Origin: Streptomyces buecherae
GTDB lineage: Bacteria > Actinomycetota > Actinomycetes > Streptomycetales > Streptomycetaceae
DNA length: 64,000 bases
Direction: 5' to 3'
Assembly: GCF_014295035.1 (NCBI RefSeq)
Contig: NZ_CP060404.1
Span: 310,001-374,000, forward strand
Each line of letters starts with the position of its first letter. The first letter of the stretch is position 1. A model generated the notes under the pieces. It worked only from the letters and a program-made list of their open reading frames with translations. It had not been told where the DNA came from and did no database searches. This document shows positions 35,644 to 43,912 of the stretch, one piece after another. The position numbers were made by a program, and so were the translations under genes.

Positions 35644-35656
35644 TTACCTTCGGTAA
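35644..35656. promoter_or_regulatory. TetR-type operator box 1 (ACAD/TetR)
   Basis: TTACC-TTC-GGTAA is a perfect 5-3-5 palindrome, 19 bp before the dehydrogenase start on the minus strand. Confidence 0.6.
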
Positions 35657-35666
35657 CAGGAGTCTG

Positions 35667-35679
35667 TTACTCGCCAGTA
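35667..35679. promoter_or_regulatory. TetR-type operator box 2 (ACAD/TetR)
   Basis: TTACT-CGC-CAGTA has the same 5-3-5 plan with one non-pairing position. Its centre is 23 bp from that of box 1, about two helical turns. Between the boxes, GTAACA and TGTTAC (35653-35658, 35665-35670) form a further inverted repeat. Confidence 0.55.
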
Positions 35680-35772
35680 GAGGCTGTCAACTCCCTGGTC
35701 GCCGGAAGGACCGCAGGCCATGGGGTGTTACGTTGCGCGGGCCGCACGGAACACCGGGGTGGGAGGCACACC

Positions 35773-36423
35773 ATGGACACCACGCAGCGCGACAGCCAGC
35801 AGCGCGCGCACGAGGAGCGCAGACGCGAGCTGCTGGAGGCCGCCGACCGGGTCGTGCTCCGCGATGGCCCCGGCGCCTCGATGAACGCCATCGCCGCCGA
35901 GGCGGGCATCACCAAGCCCATCCTCTACCGACACTTCGGCGACAAGGGCGGCCTCTACCGCGCCCTCGCCGTCCGGCACACCGACGCCCTGCTCGCCGCG
36001 CTGCGCGCGGCCCTGGACGCCCCGGCCCAGCGCCGGGCCCGGGTCGAGGCGACGTTGGACACCTACCTCGCCGCGATCGAGGCCCGCCCGCAGGTCTACC
36101 GCTTCCTCATGCACCCGGCCGACGACCAGAGCGAGGGCCAACCCGAGCAGGGCTTCGACGTCGGGCGGCACGCGGCGCCGCTGCTGCGCCGGCTCGGCGA
36201 GGAGCTGGCCCAGGTGGTGGCCGAGCGGGTGGACCTGGGCCCGGACGGCGCGGAGAAGGCCCGGGTGTGGGGGCACGGCATCGTCGGCATGATGCACGCC
36301 GCGGGCGACTGGTGGCTGCGTGACCGGCCCTGCCCCCGCGAGCAACTCGTCAGCCACCTCACCGACCTGCTGTGGGGGCGCCTGGCCGACGCCGGCGACC
36401 GCGAGGGCGGCCCGGCCTTCTAG
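35773..36423 (+). CDS. TetR-family regulator, probably of fatty-acid degradation
   Basis: The 216-residue protein has the TetR DNA-binding domain (about 12-60; RRRELLEAADRVVLRDGPGASM and GITKPILYRHFGDKGGLYRAL) and a helical C-terminal domain with VWGHGIVGMMHAAGDWWLRD. It is divergent from the acyl-CoA dehydrogenase gene and is the natural ligand for the tandem palindromes in the gap; acyl-CoA as inducer is inference. ATG 35773 is chosen behind GGGAGG. Confidence 0.87.
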   Translation: MDTTQRDSQQRAHEERRRELLEAADRVVLRDGPGASMNAIAAEAGITKPILYRHFGDKGGLYRALAVRHTDALLAALRAALDAPAQRRARVEATLDTYLAAIEARPQVYRFLMHPADDQSEGQPEQGFDVGRHAAPLLRRLGEELAQVVAERVDLGPDGAEKARVWGHGIVGMMHAAGDWWLRDRPCPREQLVSHLTDLLWGRLADAGDREGGPAF

Positions 36424-36502
36424 GCCACCGCCGCCCGGGGCGCCTTCCGCGACGCGGGACCGGCGGGCCCCACCCCTCCGTCCACTCCCCCGTCGCAGCC
36501 GC

Positions 36503-37054
36503 TCAGGCCCTGGAGCCGGTCGCCCACGGGGCCCGGGCCGCCGCGCGCAGCGCCCGGCGCTGGCGGCGGCCCTCAAGCCGGTCGGTGAACAGCTTGCCGT
36601 CCAGGTGGTCGCACTCGTGCAGCAGGCAGCGCGCGAAGAAGCCGCTGCCCTCGACGCGCAGCGGACCGCCGTCCATACTCACGCCCTCCACCACCGCGCG
36701 GTCGAAGCGGGGCGTGCCGGCCTCGATGCCGGGCAGCGACAGGCAGCCCTCCGGACCACGGAAGATCAGCCCGTCGGCGTGCACCAGGCGGGGGTTGACG
36801 AGGTGTCCCAGGTGACGGCGATCCTCGTCGTCGGGGCAGTCGTAGACGAACACCCGTAGTGGGACGCCGATCTGATTGGCCGCGAGGCCGACGCCCCCCG
36901 ACGCGTACATCGTCGCGTACATGTCCTCCACCAGGCGGGCGAGCTCGAAGCCGAACTCCGTCACCTCCGCGCACGGGGCCGCCAAGTGGGGGTCGCCGAG
37001 CAGCCGGAGGGGCCGCACCCGTCCCGAGCTGCCGGGGATCGCGCCAGTTCGCAT
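36503..37054 (-). CDS. def: Peptide deformylase
   Basis: The 183-residue protein has all three deformylase motifs: GVGLAANQ (54-61), EGCLS (102-106, Cys104) and HECDHLDG (146-153). The Cys and two His hold Fe2+ and the Glu is catalytic. It removes the formyl group from nascent proteins. No fmt gene is adjacent. ATG 37054 lies only 7 bp after a -10-like TACCCT on the minus strand, so the mRNA may be leaderless. It is divergent from murT. Confidence 0.92.
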   Translation of the reverse strand: MRTGAIPGSSGRVRPLRLLGDPHLAAPCAEVTEFGFELARLVEDMYATMYASGGVGLAANQIGVPLRVFVYDCPDDEDRRHLGHLVNPRLVHADGLIFRGPEGCLSLPGIEAGTPRFDRAVVEGVSMDGGPLRVEGSGFFARCLLHECDHLDGKLFTDRLEGRRQRRALRAAARAPWATGSRA

Positions 37055-37130
37055 GCGGAACAGGGTACGGTCCGGCCGGGCCGGCACGGCTGTGGCGACC
37101 GGACCGGGAAGCCCGGCGCAGGTGGCGGGG

Positions 37131-37160
37131 TTCGGGCCAGGGTCTGGATCTCGATAGGCT
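37131..37160 (+). promoter_or_regulatory. Candidate promoter of murT-gatD
   Basis: TTCGGG, 18 bp, then TAGGCT (37155-37160) resembles a vegetative promoter; the -10 equals the one proposed for pfkA. murT starts 105 bp downstream. Confidence 0.4.
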
Positions 37161-37265
37161 GAACCCCGACCGAAGCCTCCCGGCTGGCGATTCGGCATCA
37201 AGGGGGCGTTTGACCGGCAGCCCCGGGGGCGGGCACTGCGCCGGACGCAAGGAGGAACAAGGACG

Positions 37266-38504
37266 ATGGCAGGCAACACGGAGCCGCTGCCGCCGCGCGC
37301 CAAGCTGGCCGTGACGGCGGGCAGGGCAGCAGCGGCGGTGTCGCGGGTCGCTGGTCGCGGCAGCGGGTCAGTGATCGGGGGGAAGGTCTCCCTTCGGCTC
37401 GACCCGGACCTGCTGGCTCGGCTGGCGCGGCATCTCGACGTGATCCTCGTCTCCGCGACGAACGGCAAGACCACCACCACCCGGCTGATCGCCGAGGCGC
37501 TGCGCGCCAGCGGACCGGTCGTCTCCAACGCCCTGGGCGCCAACATGCCCGCCGGCATCACCTCCGCCCTCGCCGGCGGCTCCGACGCCCGGTACGGCGT
37601 CATCGAGGTGGACGAGAAGTACCTGGCCGGCGTGGCCCGGGACACCACGCCCAAGGCCATCGCGCTGCTGAACCTCTCCCGCGACCAGCTCGACCGCGCC
37701 GCGGAGACCCGCATGCTCGCCGAGAAGTGGCGCGAGGGCCTGGCCGGTAGCAAGGCCACGGTCATCGCCAACGCGGACGACCCGCTCATCGTCTGGGCGG
37801 CCTCGTCCAGCCCGAACGTGGTGTGGGTGGCCGCCGGCCAGGAGTGGAAGGACGACGCCTGGTCCTGCCCGTCCTGCGGTGGCGTCCTGCAGCGCCCCGG
37901 CGACGACTGGGGCTGCGCCGACTGCGGCTTCCGCCGCCCCCGCCCCACCTGGGCCCTGAACGGCGACTACGTGCTCGACCCGCAGGGTTCCGCGTGGCCG
38001 ATCCACCTCCAGCTTCCCGGCCGGGCCAACAAGGCCAACGCGGCCACCTCCGCGGCCGTCGCCGCCACGTTCGGGGTGCCGCCGCAGGTCGCGCTGGAGC
38101 GGATGTACGCGGTGCAGGCGGTCGCCGGCCGGTACGACGTCGTCACCTTCATGGACCGCCAGCTCCGGCTGCTCCTCGCGAAGAACCCGGCCGGCTGGCT
38201 GGAGACGTTCTCGCTGATCGACCCGCCGCCCACGCCCGTGATCCTGTCGGTCAACGCGCGCGGCGCGGACGGCACCGACACCTCGTGGCTGTGGGACGTG
38301 GACTACACCCGGCTGGCCGGGCACCCGATCATGGTGATCGGCGACCGCAAGCTGGACCTCGCGGTGCGCCTCGAGGTCGCCGGGCTCGACTTCCGGGTCT
38401 GCGAGAACGCGGACGAGGCGGTGCGGATGGCCCCGCCCGGCCGGATCGAGGTCATCGCCAACTACACCGCCTTCCAGGACCTGCGCCGCCGCGTCGGCAA
38501 CTAG
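37266..38504 (+). CDS. murT: Lipid II isoglutaminyl synthase, MurT subunit
   Basis: The 412-residue protein is a Mur-ligase-like ATPase: VSATNGKTTTTRLIAEAL (P-loop, about 62-79), VIEVDEKYL and LLNLSRDQLDRAAE. A small zinc ribbon, CPSCGG and CADCG, is inserted at about residues 202-223. The C-terminal DUF1727 domain follows. With GatD it amidates the D-Glu of lipid II. Ribosome site AAGGAGGA. gatD lies 131 bp downstream with a hairpin in the gap. Confidence 0.93.
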   Translation: MAGNTEPLPPRAKLAVTAGRAAAAVSRVAGRGSGSVIGGKVSLRLDPDLLARLARHLDVILVSATNGKTTTTRLIAEALRASGPVVSNALGANMPAGITSALAGGSDARYGVIEVDEKYLAGVARDTTPKAIALLNLSRDQLDRAAETRMLAEKWREGLAGSKATVIANADDPLIVWAASSSPNVVWVAAGQEWKDDAWSCPSCGGVLQRPGDDWGCADCGFRRPRPTWALNGDYVLDPQGSAWPIHLQLPGRANKANAATSAAVAATFGVPPQVALERMYAVQAVAGRYDVVTFMDRQLRLLLAKNPAGWLETFSLIDPPPTPVILSVNARGADGTDTSWLWDVDYTRLAGHPIMVIGDRKLDLAVRLEVAGLDFRVCENADEAVRMAPPGRIEVIANYTAFQDLRRRVGN

Positions 38505-38526
38505 CCGCCGGCCACGACGGACCCCC

Positions 38527-38562
38527 GGCCCCCGCGCGACGTCGACTCCCGCGTCGGGGGCC
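38527..38562 (+). terminator. Hairpin between murT and gatD
   Basis: GGCCCCC and GGGGGCC form the base, and GACG and CGTC an upper stem, with a GCGC bulge on the left. It lies inside the expected operon, so it may reduce read-through or stabilise mRNA. Confidence 0.35.
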
Positions 38563-38635
38563 GACCCACCGCGGCGGGCCGGCCCGCGACGCGGCCACCG
38601 CCCCCCGAATCGCTGAAGCACGAAGGATGCCGAGG

Positions 38636-39364
38636 ATGAGCCAGAACAGCCTGCGCCTGGTGTGGGTCTACCCCGACCTGCTGAGCACGTACGGAGACCA
38701 GGGCAACGCGCTGGTCGTGGAGCGGCGCGCCCGCCAGCGCCGGCTGAACGTCTCCCGCGTCGACGTACGCTCCGACCAGCAGATCCCCACCTCCGGTGAC
38801 ATCTACCTGATCGGCGGCGGCGAGGACCGGCCGCAGCGACTCGCGGCCGAGCGGCTACGGCGCGACGGCGGCCTCAACCGCGCGGTGGAGAACGGCGCCA
38901 TCGTCTTCTCGGTCTGCGCCGGCTACCAGATCCTCGGCCACGAGTTCATCAACGACCTCGGGCAGCGCGAGCCCGGGCTCGGGCTCCTCGACGTGGTCAG
39001 CACCCGTGGCGAGGGCGAGCGGTGCGTGGGCGACGTGCTCGGCGACATCGACGAGCGGCTCGGCCTGCCGCCGCTGACGGGCTTCGAGAACCACCAGGGC
39101 GTCACGCACCTGGGCCCCACCGCCCGCCCCTTCGCCCGGGTCCGGCTCGGCAAGGGCAACGGCACCGGCGACGGCACCGAGGGCGCGTGGAACGACACCG
39201 TGTTCGGCACGTACATGCACGGCCCGGTGCTCGCCCGTAACCCGCAGATCGCCGATCTGTTGCTGAAGTTGGCGCTCGACGTGAACGCGCTGCCGCCGGT
39301 GGACGACCGCTGGTACGAGGCGCTGCGCAACGAGCGGATGGCGGCGGCGACGCAGACCGCATGA
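38636..39364 (+). CDS. gatD: Lipid II isoglutaminyl synthase, GatD glutaminase subunit
   Basis: The 242-residue protein is a class I glutamine amidotransferase. It has VWVYPDLLSTYGDQGNALVV, FSVCAGYQILGHEF with the nucleophile Cys (about 94) and GTYMHGPVLARNP with the catalytic His. It supplies ammonia to MurT. ATG 38636 is used with GAAGG upstream; an in-frame ATG at 38627 is too close to that site. Confidence 0.92.
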   Translation: MSQNSLRLVWVYPDLLSTYGDQGNALVVERRARQRRLNVSRVDVRSDQQIPTSGDIYLIGGGEDRPQRLAAERLRRDGGLNRAVENGAIVFSVCAGYQILGHEFINDLGQREPGLGLLDVVSTRGEGERCVGDVLGDIDERLGLPPLTGFENHQGVTHLGPTARPFARVRLGKGNGTGDGTEGAWNDTVFGTYMHGPVLARNPQIADLLLKLALDVNALPPVDDRWYEALRNERMAAATQTA

Positions 39365-39398
39365 CGGACACTCGCCCCATGGGAGTGCTACGCGCTTG

Positions 39399-39445
39399 TA
39401 GGCTGACCGCGATCCAACCGGACGACGGGGTCCGGTCGTCCGGTT
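39399..39445 (+). promoter_or_regulatory. pfkA promoter -10 and 5'-end hairpin
   Basis: TAGGCT (39399-39404) fits a -10 box, placing the transcript start near 39411. Directly after it, AACCGGACGAC and GTCGTCCGGTT (39416-39426, 39435-39445) form 11 perfect pairs with an 8-nt loop. The stem-loop would therefore stand at the very 5' end of the pfkA mRNA, 23 bp before the start codon. It could instead be the gatD terminator. Confidence 0.45.
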
Positions 39446-39468
39446 GAGTTGCAGAGGTATCACAAACC

Positions 39469-40494
39469 ATGCGTATTGGTGTGCTCACTTCCGGCGGTGA
39501 CTGCCCCGGTCTGAACGCCGTAATCCGGTCGGTCGTGCACCGTGCGGTCGCCGACCACGGCGACGAGGTCGTGGGGTTCCACGACGGTTGGCGTGGCCTT
39601 CTCGAAGCCGACTACCGCAAGCTCGACCTCGACGCCGTCGGCGGCATCCTGGCCCTGGGCGGCACCATCCTCGGTTCCTCCCGGGTCCGCCCCGAGCACC
39701 TGCGGGACGGCGTCGAGCGGGCCCGGGGCCACGTCGCGGACCTCGGTCTCGACGCGATCATCCCGATCGGCGGCGAGGGCACGCTCAAGGCGGCCCGCCT
39801 CCTGTCCGACGCGGGGCTGCCCATCGTCGGGGTGCCCAAGACCATCGACAACGACATCGCGTCGACCGACGTGACGTTCGGCTTCGACACCGCCGTCGGC
39901 GTGGCCACCGAGGCCCTGGACCGGCTCAAGACCACCGCCGAGTCGCACCAGCGGGTGCTGATCGTCGAGGTGATGGGGCGGCACACCGGTTGGATCGCGC
40001 TGCACTCGGGCATGGCCGCCGGCGCGCACGCCATCGTCGTACCCGAGCGCCCCTTCGACATCGGGGAGCTGACCGAGGTGGTGGGCCGGCGGTTCCAGGC
40101 CGGCAAGAAGTTCGCCATCGTGGTCGTCGCGGAGGGCGCCAAGCCGCGCGCGGGTTCCATGGAGTTCGACGTCGGCGGCAAGGACGTCTACGGCCACGAG
40201 CGGTTCGCCGGCGTCGCCCGACAGCTCTCCGTCGAACTGGAGGAGCGCCTCGGCAAGGAGGCGCGGCCGGTGATTCTCGGCCATGTGCAGCGCGGCGGCA
40301 CGCCCACCGCCTACGACCGGGTGCTGGCCACCCGGTTCGGCTGGCACGCGGTGGAGGCCGCGCACCGGGGCGACTTCGGCATGATGACCGCGCTGCGCGG
40401 CACCGACATCGTCCTGACCCCGCTCGCCGAGGCGGTGGAGCACCTGAAGACGGTGCCCATGGAGCGGTACGCGGAGGCCGAGTGCGTGCTGTGA
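39469..40494 (+). CDS. pfkA: 6-phosphofructokinase
   Basis: The 341-residue protein phosphorylates fructose 6-phosphate in glycolysis. It shows LTSGGDCPGLNAVIR at the start, GGEGT (101-105), PKTIDNDI (123-130), MGRHTGWIA and GHVQRGG. The Gly in GGEGT favours ATP over pyrophosphate, while the Lys in PKTIDND is typical of the actinobacterial group III enzymes rather than E. coli PfkA. Transcribed from the promoter at 39399. Confidence 0.93.
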   Translation: MRIGVLTSGGDCPGLNAVIRSVVHRAVADHGDEVVGFHDGWRGLLEADYRKLDLDAVGGILALGGTILGSSRVRPEHLRDGVERARGHVADLGLDAIIPIGGEGTLKAARLLSDAGLPIVGVPKTIDNDIASTDVTFGFDTAVGVATEALDRLKTTAESHQRVLIVEVMGRHTGWIALHSGMAAGAHAIVVPERPFDIGELTEVVGRRFQAGKKFAIVVVAEGAKPRAGSMEFDVGGKDVYGHERFAGVARQLSVELEERLGKEARPVILGHVQRGGTPTAYDRVLATRFGWHAVEAAHRGDFGMMTALRGTDIVLTPLAEAVEHLKTVPMERYAEAECVL

Positions 40495-40559
40495 GCTGAG
40501 CCCTCCGCCTCCGGCGCCCGCGCCCGCACACCGGTGGCTCCACCCCGCCTGGCGCGCCG

Positions 40560-40593
40560 ACCGCCCCCGGCCCACGACGTGGCCGGGGGCGGT
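40560..40593 (+). terminator. pfkA terminator with short T-tract
   Basis: CCGCCCCCGGCC and GGCCGGGGGCGG, plus one flanking A-T pair, give 13 pairs with loop CACGACGT, followed by TTCT. TACTCT at 40596-40601 may be the -10 of the next gene. Confidence 0.75.
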
Positions 40594-40637
40594 TCTACTC
40601 TGGTGCGAGCGTTTGCGGCGATATGAGGAGAGAGCGG

Positions 40638-41600
40638 ATGGATCACGGCGGACACGGCATGGACATGAATCTGCCGCCGTTCACCCTGGCTCGCGGGTTG
40701 GAGTACAGCAGCGAGCCGTTCTTCCTGATCGGCTGCCTGCTGGCGCTGGCGCTGTACGGGTGGGGCGCGCTGCGGCTGCACCAGCGCGGCGACGGCTGGC
40801 CCGTGATGCGGACCGTCTCCTTCGTCGTGGGCGTGCTGACCGTCGCGCTGGTGATGTGCACCAAGCTCAACGACTACGGCATGGTCATGTTCAGCGTGCA
40901 CATGGTGCAGCACATGGTGATCAGCATGCTCTCACCCATCCTGCTGCTGCTCGGCGCGCCGGTGACGCTGGCGCTGCGGGCGCTGCCGGCCGGCCGGGCG
41001 CGCGCCGGGCGCGGCGGCCCCGGCCCCCGCGAACTGCTCGTGGCCCTGCTGCACAGCCGCTACGTGCGGATCATCACCCACCCGGCGTTCACGATCCCGC
41101 TGTTCATCGCGAGCCTGTACGCGCTCTACTTCACCCCGCTCTTCGATTTCCTCATGGAGTCCAAGCCGGGGCACATCGCGATGATGGTGCACTTCCTCGC
41201 GGTCGGCCTGGTCTTCTTCTGGCCGATCATGGGCGTGGACCCGGGCCCGCACCGGCCCGGGTACGTCATGCGGATGCTGGAGCTGTTCGCCGGCATGCCC
41301 TTCCACGCCTTCTTCGGCATCGCCCTGATGATGGCGTCCGAGCCGATGATCGGCACGTACAAGAACCCGCCGGACTCGTTGGGCATCGACGCGCTCTCGG
41401 ACCAGAACGCGGCGGGCGGTATCGCCTGGGCGTTCAGCGAGATCCCGTCCGTGGTGGTGCTGATCGCGCTGGTCTTCCAGTGGTACCGGTCCGAGCAGCG
41501 CACCGCGCGCCGCTCGGACCGGGTCGCCGACCGCGACGGCGACAAGGAGCTGAACGCCTACAACGACTACCTGGCGTCCTTGCAGGCCAAGAGCAGGTAG
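40638..41600 (+). CDS. ctaG: Cytochrome c oxidase assembly protein, CtaG (caa3-type) family
   Basis: The 320-residue membrane protein has a His/Met-rich N-terminus (MDHGGHGMDMN, possible copper contacts). About seven helices follow, with VHMVQHMVISMLSPILLLLGAPVTLALRAL and PGHIAMMVHFLAVGLVFFWPIMGVDP. This is the DUF1404/CtaG fold of proteins needed for copper insertion into cytochrome oxidase in Bacillus. ATG 40638 has GAGGAGAG upstream; the frame opens at 40623. The next gene follows 99 bp later. Confidence 0.85.
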   Translation: MDHGGHGMDMNLPPFTLARGLEYSSEPFFLIGCLLALALYGWGALRLHQRGDGWPVMRTVSFVVGVLTVALVMCTKLNDYGMVMFSVHMVQHMVISMLSPILLLLGAPVTLALRALPAGRARAGRGGPGPRELLVALLHSRYVRIITHPAFTIPLFIASLYALYFTPLFDFLMESKPGHIAMMVHFLAVGLVFFWPIMGVDPGPHRPGYVMRMLELFAGMPFHAFFGIALMMASEPMIGTYKNPPDSLGIDALSDQNAAGGIAWAFSEIPSVVVLIALVFQWYRSEQRTARRSDRVADRDGDKELNAYNDYLASLQAKSR

Positions 41601-41699
41601 CGGCGCCGAGCGCTAGCGGTGGCGCCCCGCCCCGGGAGACGATGGCCCCCTGGCCGTGGTCGGGGCGCACGCCCCGGCCGCCATGAGGAGGTTGCGGGG

Positions 41700-41858
41700 A
41701 TGCCCGGATCTGCGAAGGCGATGGCGATTTTCACGGTGGGCGGCCTGGTGATGGTGACCGCCTACACCGTGACGTTGGGCAGCAACGGCTGGCTGTGGTT
41801 CGGCTGGGTGGTGCTCGGCCTGCTGACCGTGGGCGTGATGGCCGCGCGGGGCACGTGA
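41700..41858 (+). CDS. Small membrane protein
   Basis: The 52-residue protein has two hydrophobic segments (AIFTVGGLVMVTAYTVTLG and WLWFGWVVLGLLTVGVMAA) and nothing else. A strong GAGGAGG site precedes ATG 41700. Function is unknown; its place after ctaG on the same strand suggests cotranscription. Its end is 19 bp from the convergent inhibitor gene. Confidence 0.72.
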   Translation: MPGSAKAMAIFTVGGLVMVTAYTVTLGSNGWLWFGWVVLGLLTVGVMAARGT

Positions 41859-41877
41859 GGAGGCGCGCCCGCGCGGC

Positions 41878-42297
41878 TCAGGCCCCGGTGGTGGCGGGGA
41901 ACTGGAAGAGCGCGCCGGTGGCGGCCCGCAGGTGGCAGGTGTTGGGGTAGGTCCGGCTCCAGTTGACCGGGGTGCCGCGCCAGGCGCCCGCGACGCGCGC
42001 GGTGACGGGCGCGTGCTCCTCGGTGCACACCAGTCGCTGGGCGACGAGCCGATCGGGGTTGCCGTCCGCCGCGCGCAGCGCCGTACAGGCTTCGGCCGCC
42101 AGCGGGTGCGACCCGCCGGCGGGGTCGCAGTCCAACCGGGCCATCCGGGTCAGCTCGCCGTCGGCGCCCGAGACGGTGAGGAAGAGGCTGCCGGCCGGCG
42201 GCCGCGGGGCGGCGTCCGCCGCGGGGGCGGTGGTGAGGGCGCAGGCCGCGAGCGCGGCGGCGGCGAGGATGCGGGCGGTACGGGCGCGGCGGTGCAT
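41878..42297 (-). CDS. Subtilisin-inhibitor-like (SSI-family) secreted protein with Glu at P1
   Basis: The 139-residue protein has a Sec signal (to about residue 29) and the SSI fold: GSLFLTVSGADG, RLDCDPAGGSHP, ACTALRAADGN, then LVCTEEHAPVTARVAGAWRG and a final LFQFPAT. The four cysteines of SSI's two disulfides are present (57, 71, 91, 121). In SSI the reactive bond follows Met73 in CPMVYDP; the same place here reads CTEEHAP, giving Glu93 at P1 and Glu94 at P1'. Known family members mostly have Met, Lys or Arg at P1. The target may be a Glu-specific protease. The gene stands alone. Confidence 0.85.
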   Translation of the reverse strand: MHRRARTARILAAAALAACALTTAPAADAAPRPPAGSLFLTVSGADGELTRMARLDCDPAGGSHPLAAEACTALRAADGNPDRLVAQRLVCTEEHAPVTARVAGAWRGTPVNWSRTYPNTCHLRAATGALFQFPATTGA

Positions 42298-42730
42298 GGG
42301 GGCCTCCTGGTCAGGGCTCGGGACCGGGCCGGATGGGGCCCGGGCGCGGCCACCGGCCCGCCCGGCGCGGCGGCACGCGACGTACGAGGCGCCGCGCGCC
42401 GCGGCCCGGCCACGCCGACCACGAGGGCCGTCATGGCTGTCGGACGGACGGGGCCGCGAGCGTCAGCGCACCCCGACCCGGCGGCCCGGGACAAGGCGAC
42501 GCGCCGGGCGGCCACCCGATCGGCCGCACCGGGCTCGGCCAGTGGCGTGAGCCCGGGCCGACTCCACCACGTACCGCCCCGCCCCGGCCCTCGCCGCGCT
42601 GGCGTGACCCGCCGACCCCCGCCCCGGCTGCCGCGCCGGAAGCGTGACGCCGGGGGCGTTGCGCTGACGGCGGATCAGCGCACGGCGAACGGGTCTTGGG
42701 GACGTCGTGCCCGGGCCCTAGCGTCCCACC
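42298..42730. other. 433-bp divergent region between the inhibitor and epimerase genes
   Basis: I see no supported gene, promoter boxes or clear hairpin. The region is extremely G+C-rich and the frames across it are low-complexity Arg/Pro/Ala. Confidence 0.45.
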
Positions 42731-43840
42731 ATGATCACAGATGCGGCAGGGCAGACCGGGACAGCGGCTGCGGGCGGGGCGCGCGGGACCGCGTTCGTCC
42801 TCGGGGCGCGCGGGCAGATCGGCCGGGCGGCGGTGCGCGCGCTGGCCGCCGACGGCTGGCGGGTGCGGGCGGCCTCGCTCAGCGGGGCGGGGGACCCGGA
42901 GTGGCCGCCGGAGGTGACGCCGCTGGCCGTGGACCGGGAGGACGACGCCGCGCTGGCGGCGGCCATCGGCCGGGGCTGTGACGTGCTGCTCGACTGCGTC
43001 GCCTACGGCGCGTCGCACGCGCACCAGTTGATCTCGCTCGCGGACCGGATCGGCTCCGCCGTCGTCATCTCCAGCGGCGCCGTCTACGAGGACGAGCGCG
43101 GGCGCAGCCTCGACACCCAGGACGCGCCGGACGGCTTCCCCGAGCTGCCCGTCCCGGTGCCCGAGTCCCACCGCACGGTGGCGCCCGGCGAGAGCAGCTA
43201 CGCCACCCGCAAGGTGGCCCTGGAGCAGGCGTTGCTGGCGGCCGGCGACCGGCTGCCCAGCACGCTGGTGCGCGCCGGCGCCGTCCACGGCCGACACAGT
43301 CGCATGCCGCGTGAGCTGCACTTCGTGCAGCGGGCGCTGGATCGGCGGCCCGTACGGGTGCTCGCGCGTCGCGGCGAGAGCCGCTTCCACCCCGCCCACG
43401 CGGACAACGTCGCGGAGCTGGTGCGGCTCGCCGCCCGGAAGCCGGGGTCGCGGGTGCTGAACGCGGGCGACCCGCAGGCGCCGACCGTCGCCGAGATCGC
43501 CCGCGCGGTGGACGCCGCGCTCGGCGTGGAGAGCGAACTGCTCCTGGTGGACGGGGTGCCCGCGGTCGAGCGGGTCGGGGTGACGCCGTGGAGTGGGACG
43601 CACCCGGTCGTGTACGACCTGTCGGCGGCCGAGCGGGAGTTGGGGTACCGCCCCGTGGTCACCTACCAGGAGGCGTTGCCCGCCACGGTGGAGTGGATCG
43701 CGGGCAGGCTGGCGCACGAGGACTGGCGCACGGCCTTCCCCGCCATGGTCCGGCCCTACGCGTTCCTCTTCGACTACGCCGCCGAGGACGCCTGGCTGGC
43801 GGCGGGCAAACCCGTGGCGCCGCGCGACGGCACTCCGTAG
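42731..43840 (+). CDS. NAD-dependent epimerase/dehydratase family protein
   Basis: The 369-residue protein has an extended-SDR Rossmann motif slightly shifted from the standard (FVLGARGQIGRAAVRAL, about 22-38), VVISSGAVYED (about 113-123) and YATRKVALEQALL (catalytic Tyr-Lys pair, about 157-169). SRFHPAHADNVAELV and a C-terminal domain follow. The substrate is unknown; nucleotide-sugar or similar. It is followed 60-72 bp later by the PARG-like gene. Confidence 0.82.
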   Translation: MITDAAGQTGTAAAGGARGTAFVLGARGQIGRAAVRALAADGWRVRAASLSGAGDPEWPPEVTPLAVDREDDAALAAAIGRGCDVLLDCVAYGASHAHQLISLADRIGSAVVISSGAVYEDERGRSLDTQDAPDGFPELPVPVPESHRTVAPGESSYATRKVALEQALLAAGDRLPSTLVRAGAVHGRHSRMPRELHFVQRALDRRPVRVLARRGESRFHPAHADNVAELVRLAARKPGSRVLNAGDPQAPTVAEIARAVDAALGVESELLLVDGVPAVERVGVTPWSGTHPVVYDLSAAERELGYRPVVTYQEALPATVEWIAGRLAHEDWRTAFPAMVRPYAFLFDYAAEDAWLAAGKPVAPRDGTP

Positions 43841-43912
43841 CCTCGTCCCCGATCAGGGGCCGCGCCGCGAGCGTGGCGGCGGCCCGGTACGCGGGGGACA
43901 GTGAGCGGGGAC

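Noticed and set aside
42333..42647. Small frames in the gap before the epimerase gene
   Set aside because: Composition only; no ribosome site, no recognisable domain.
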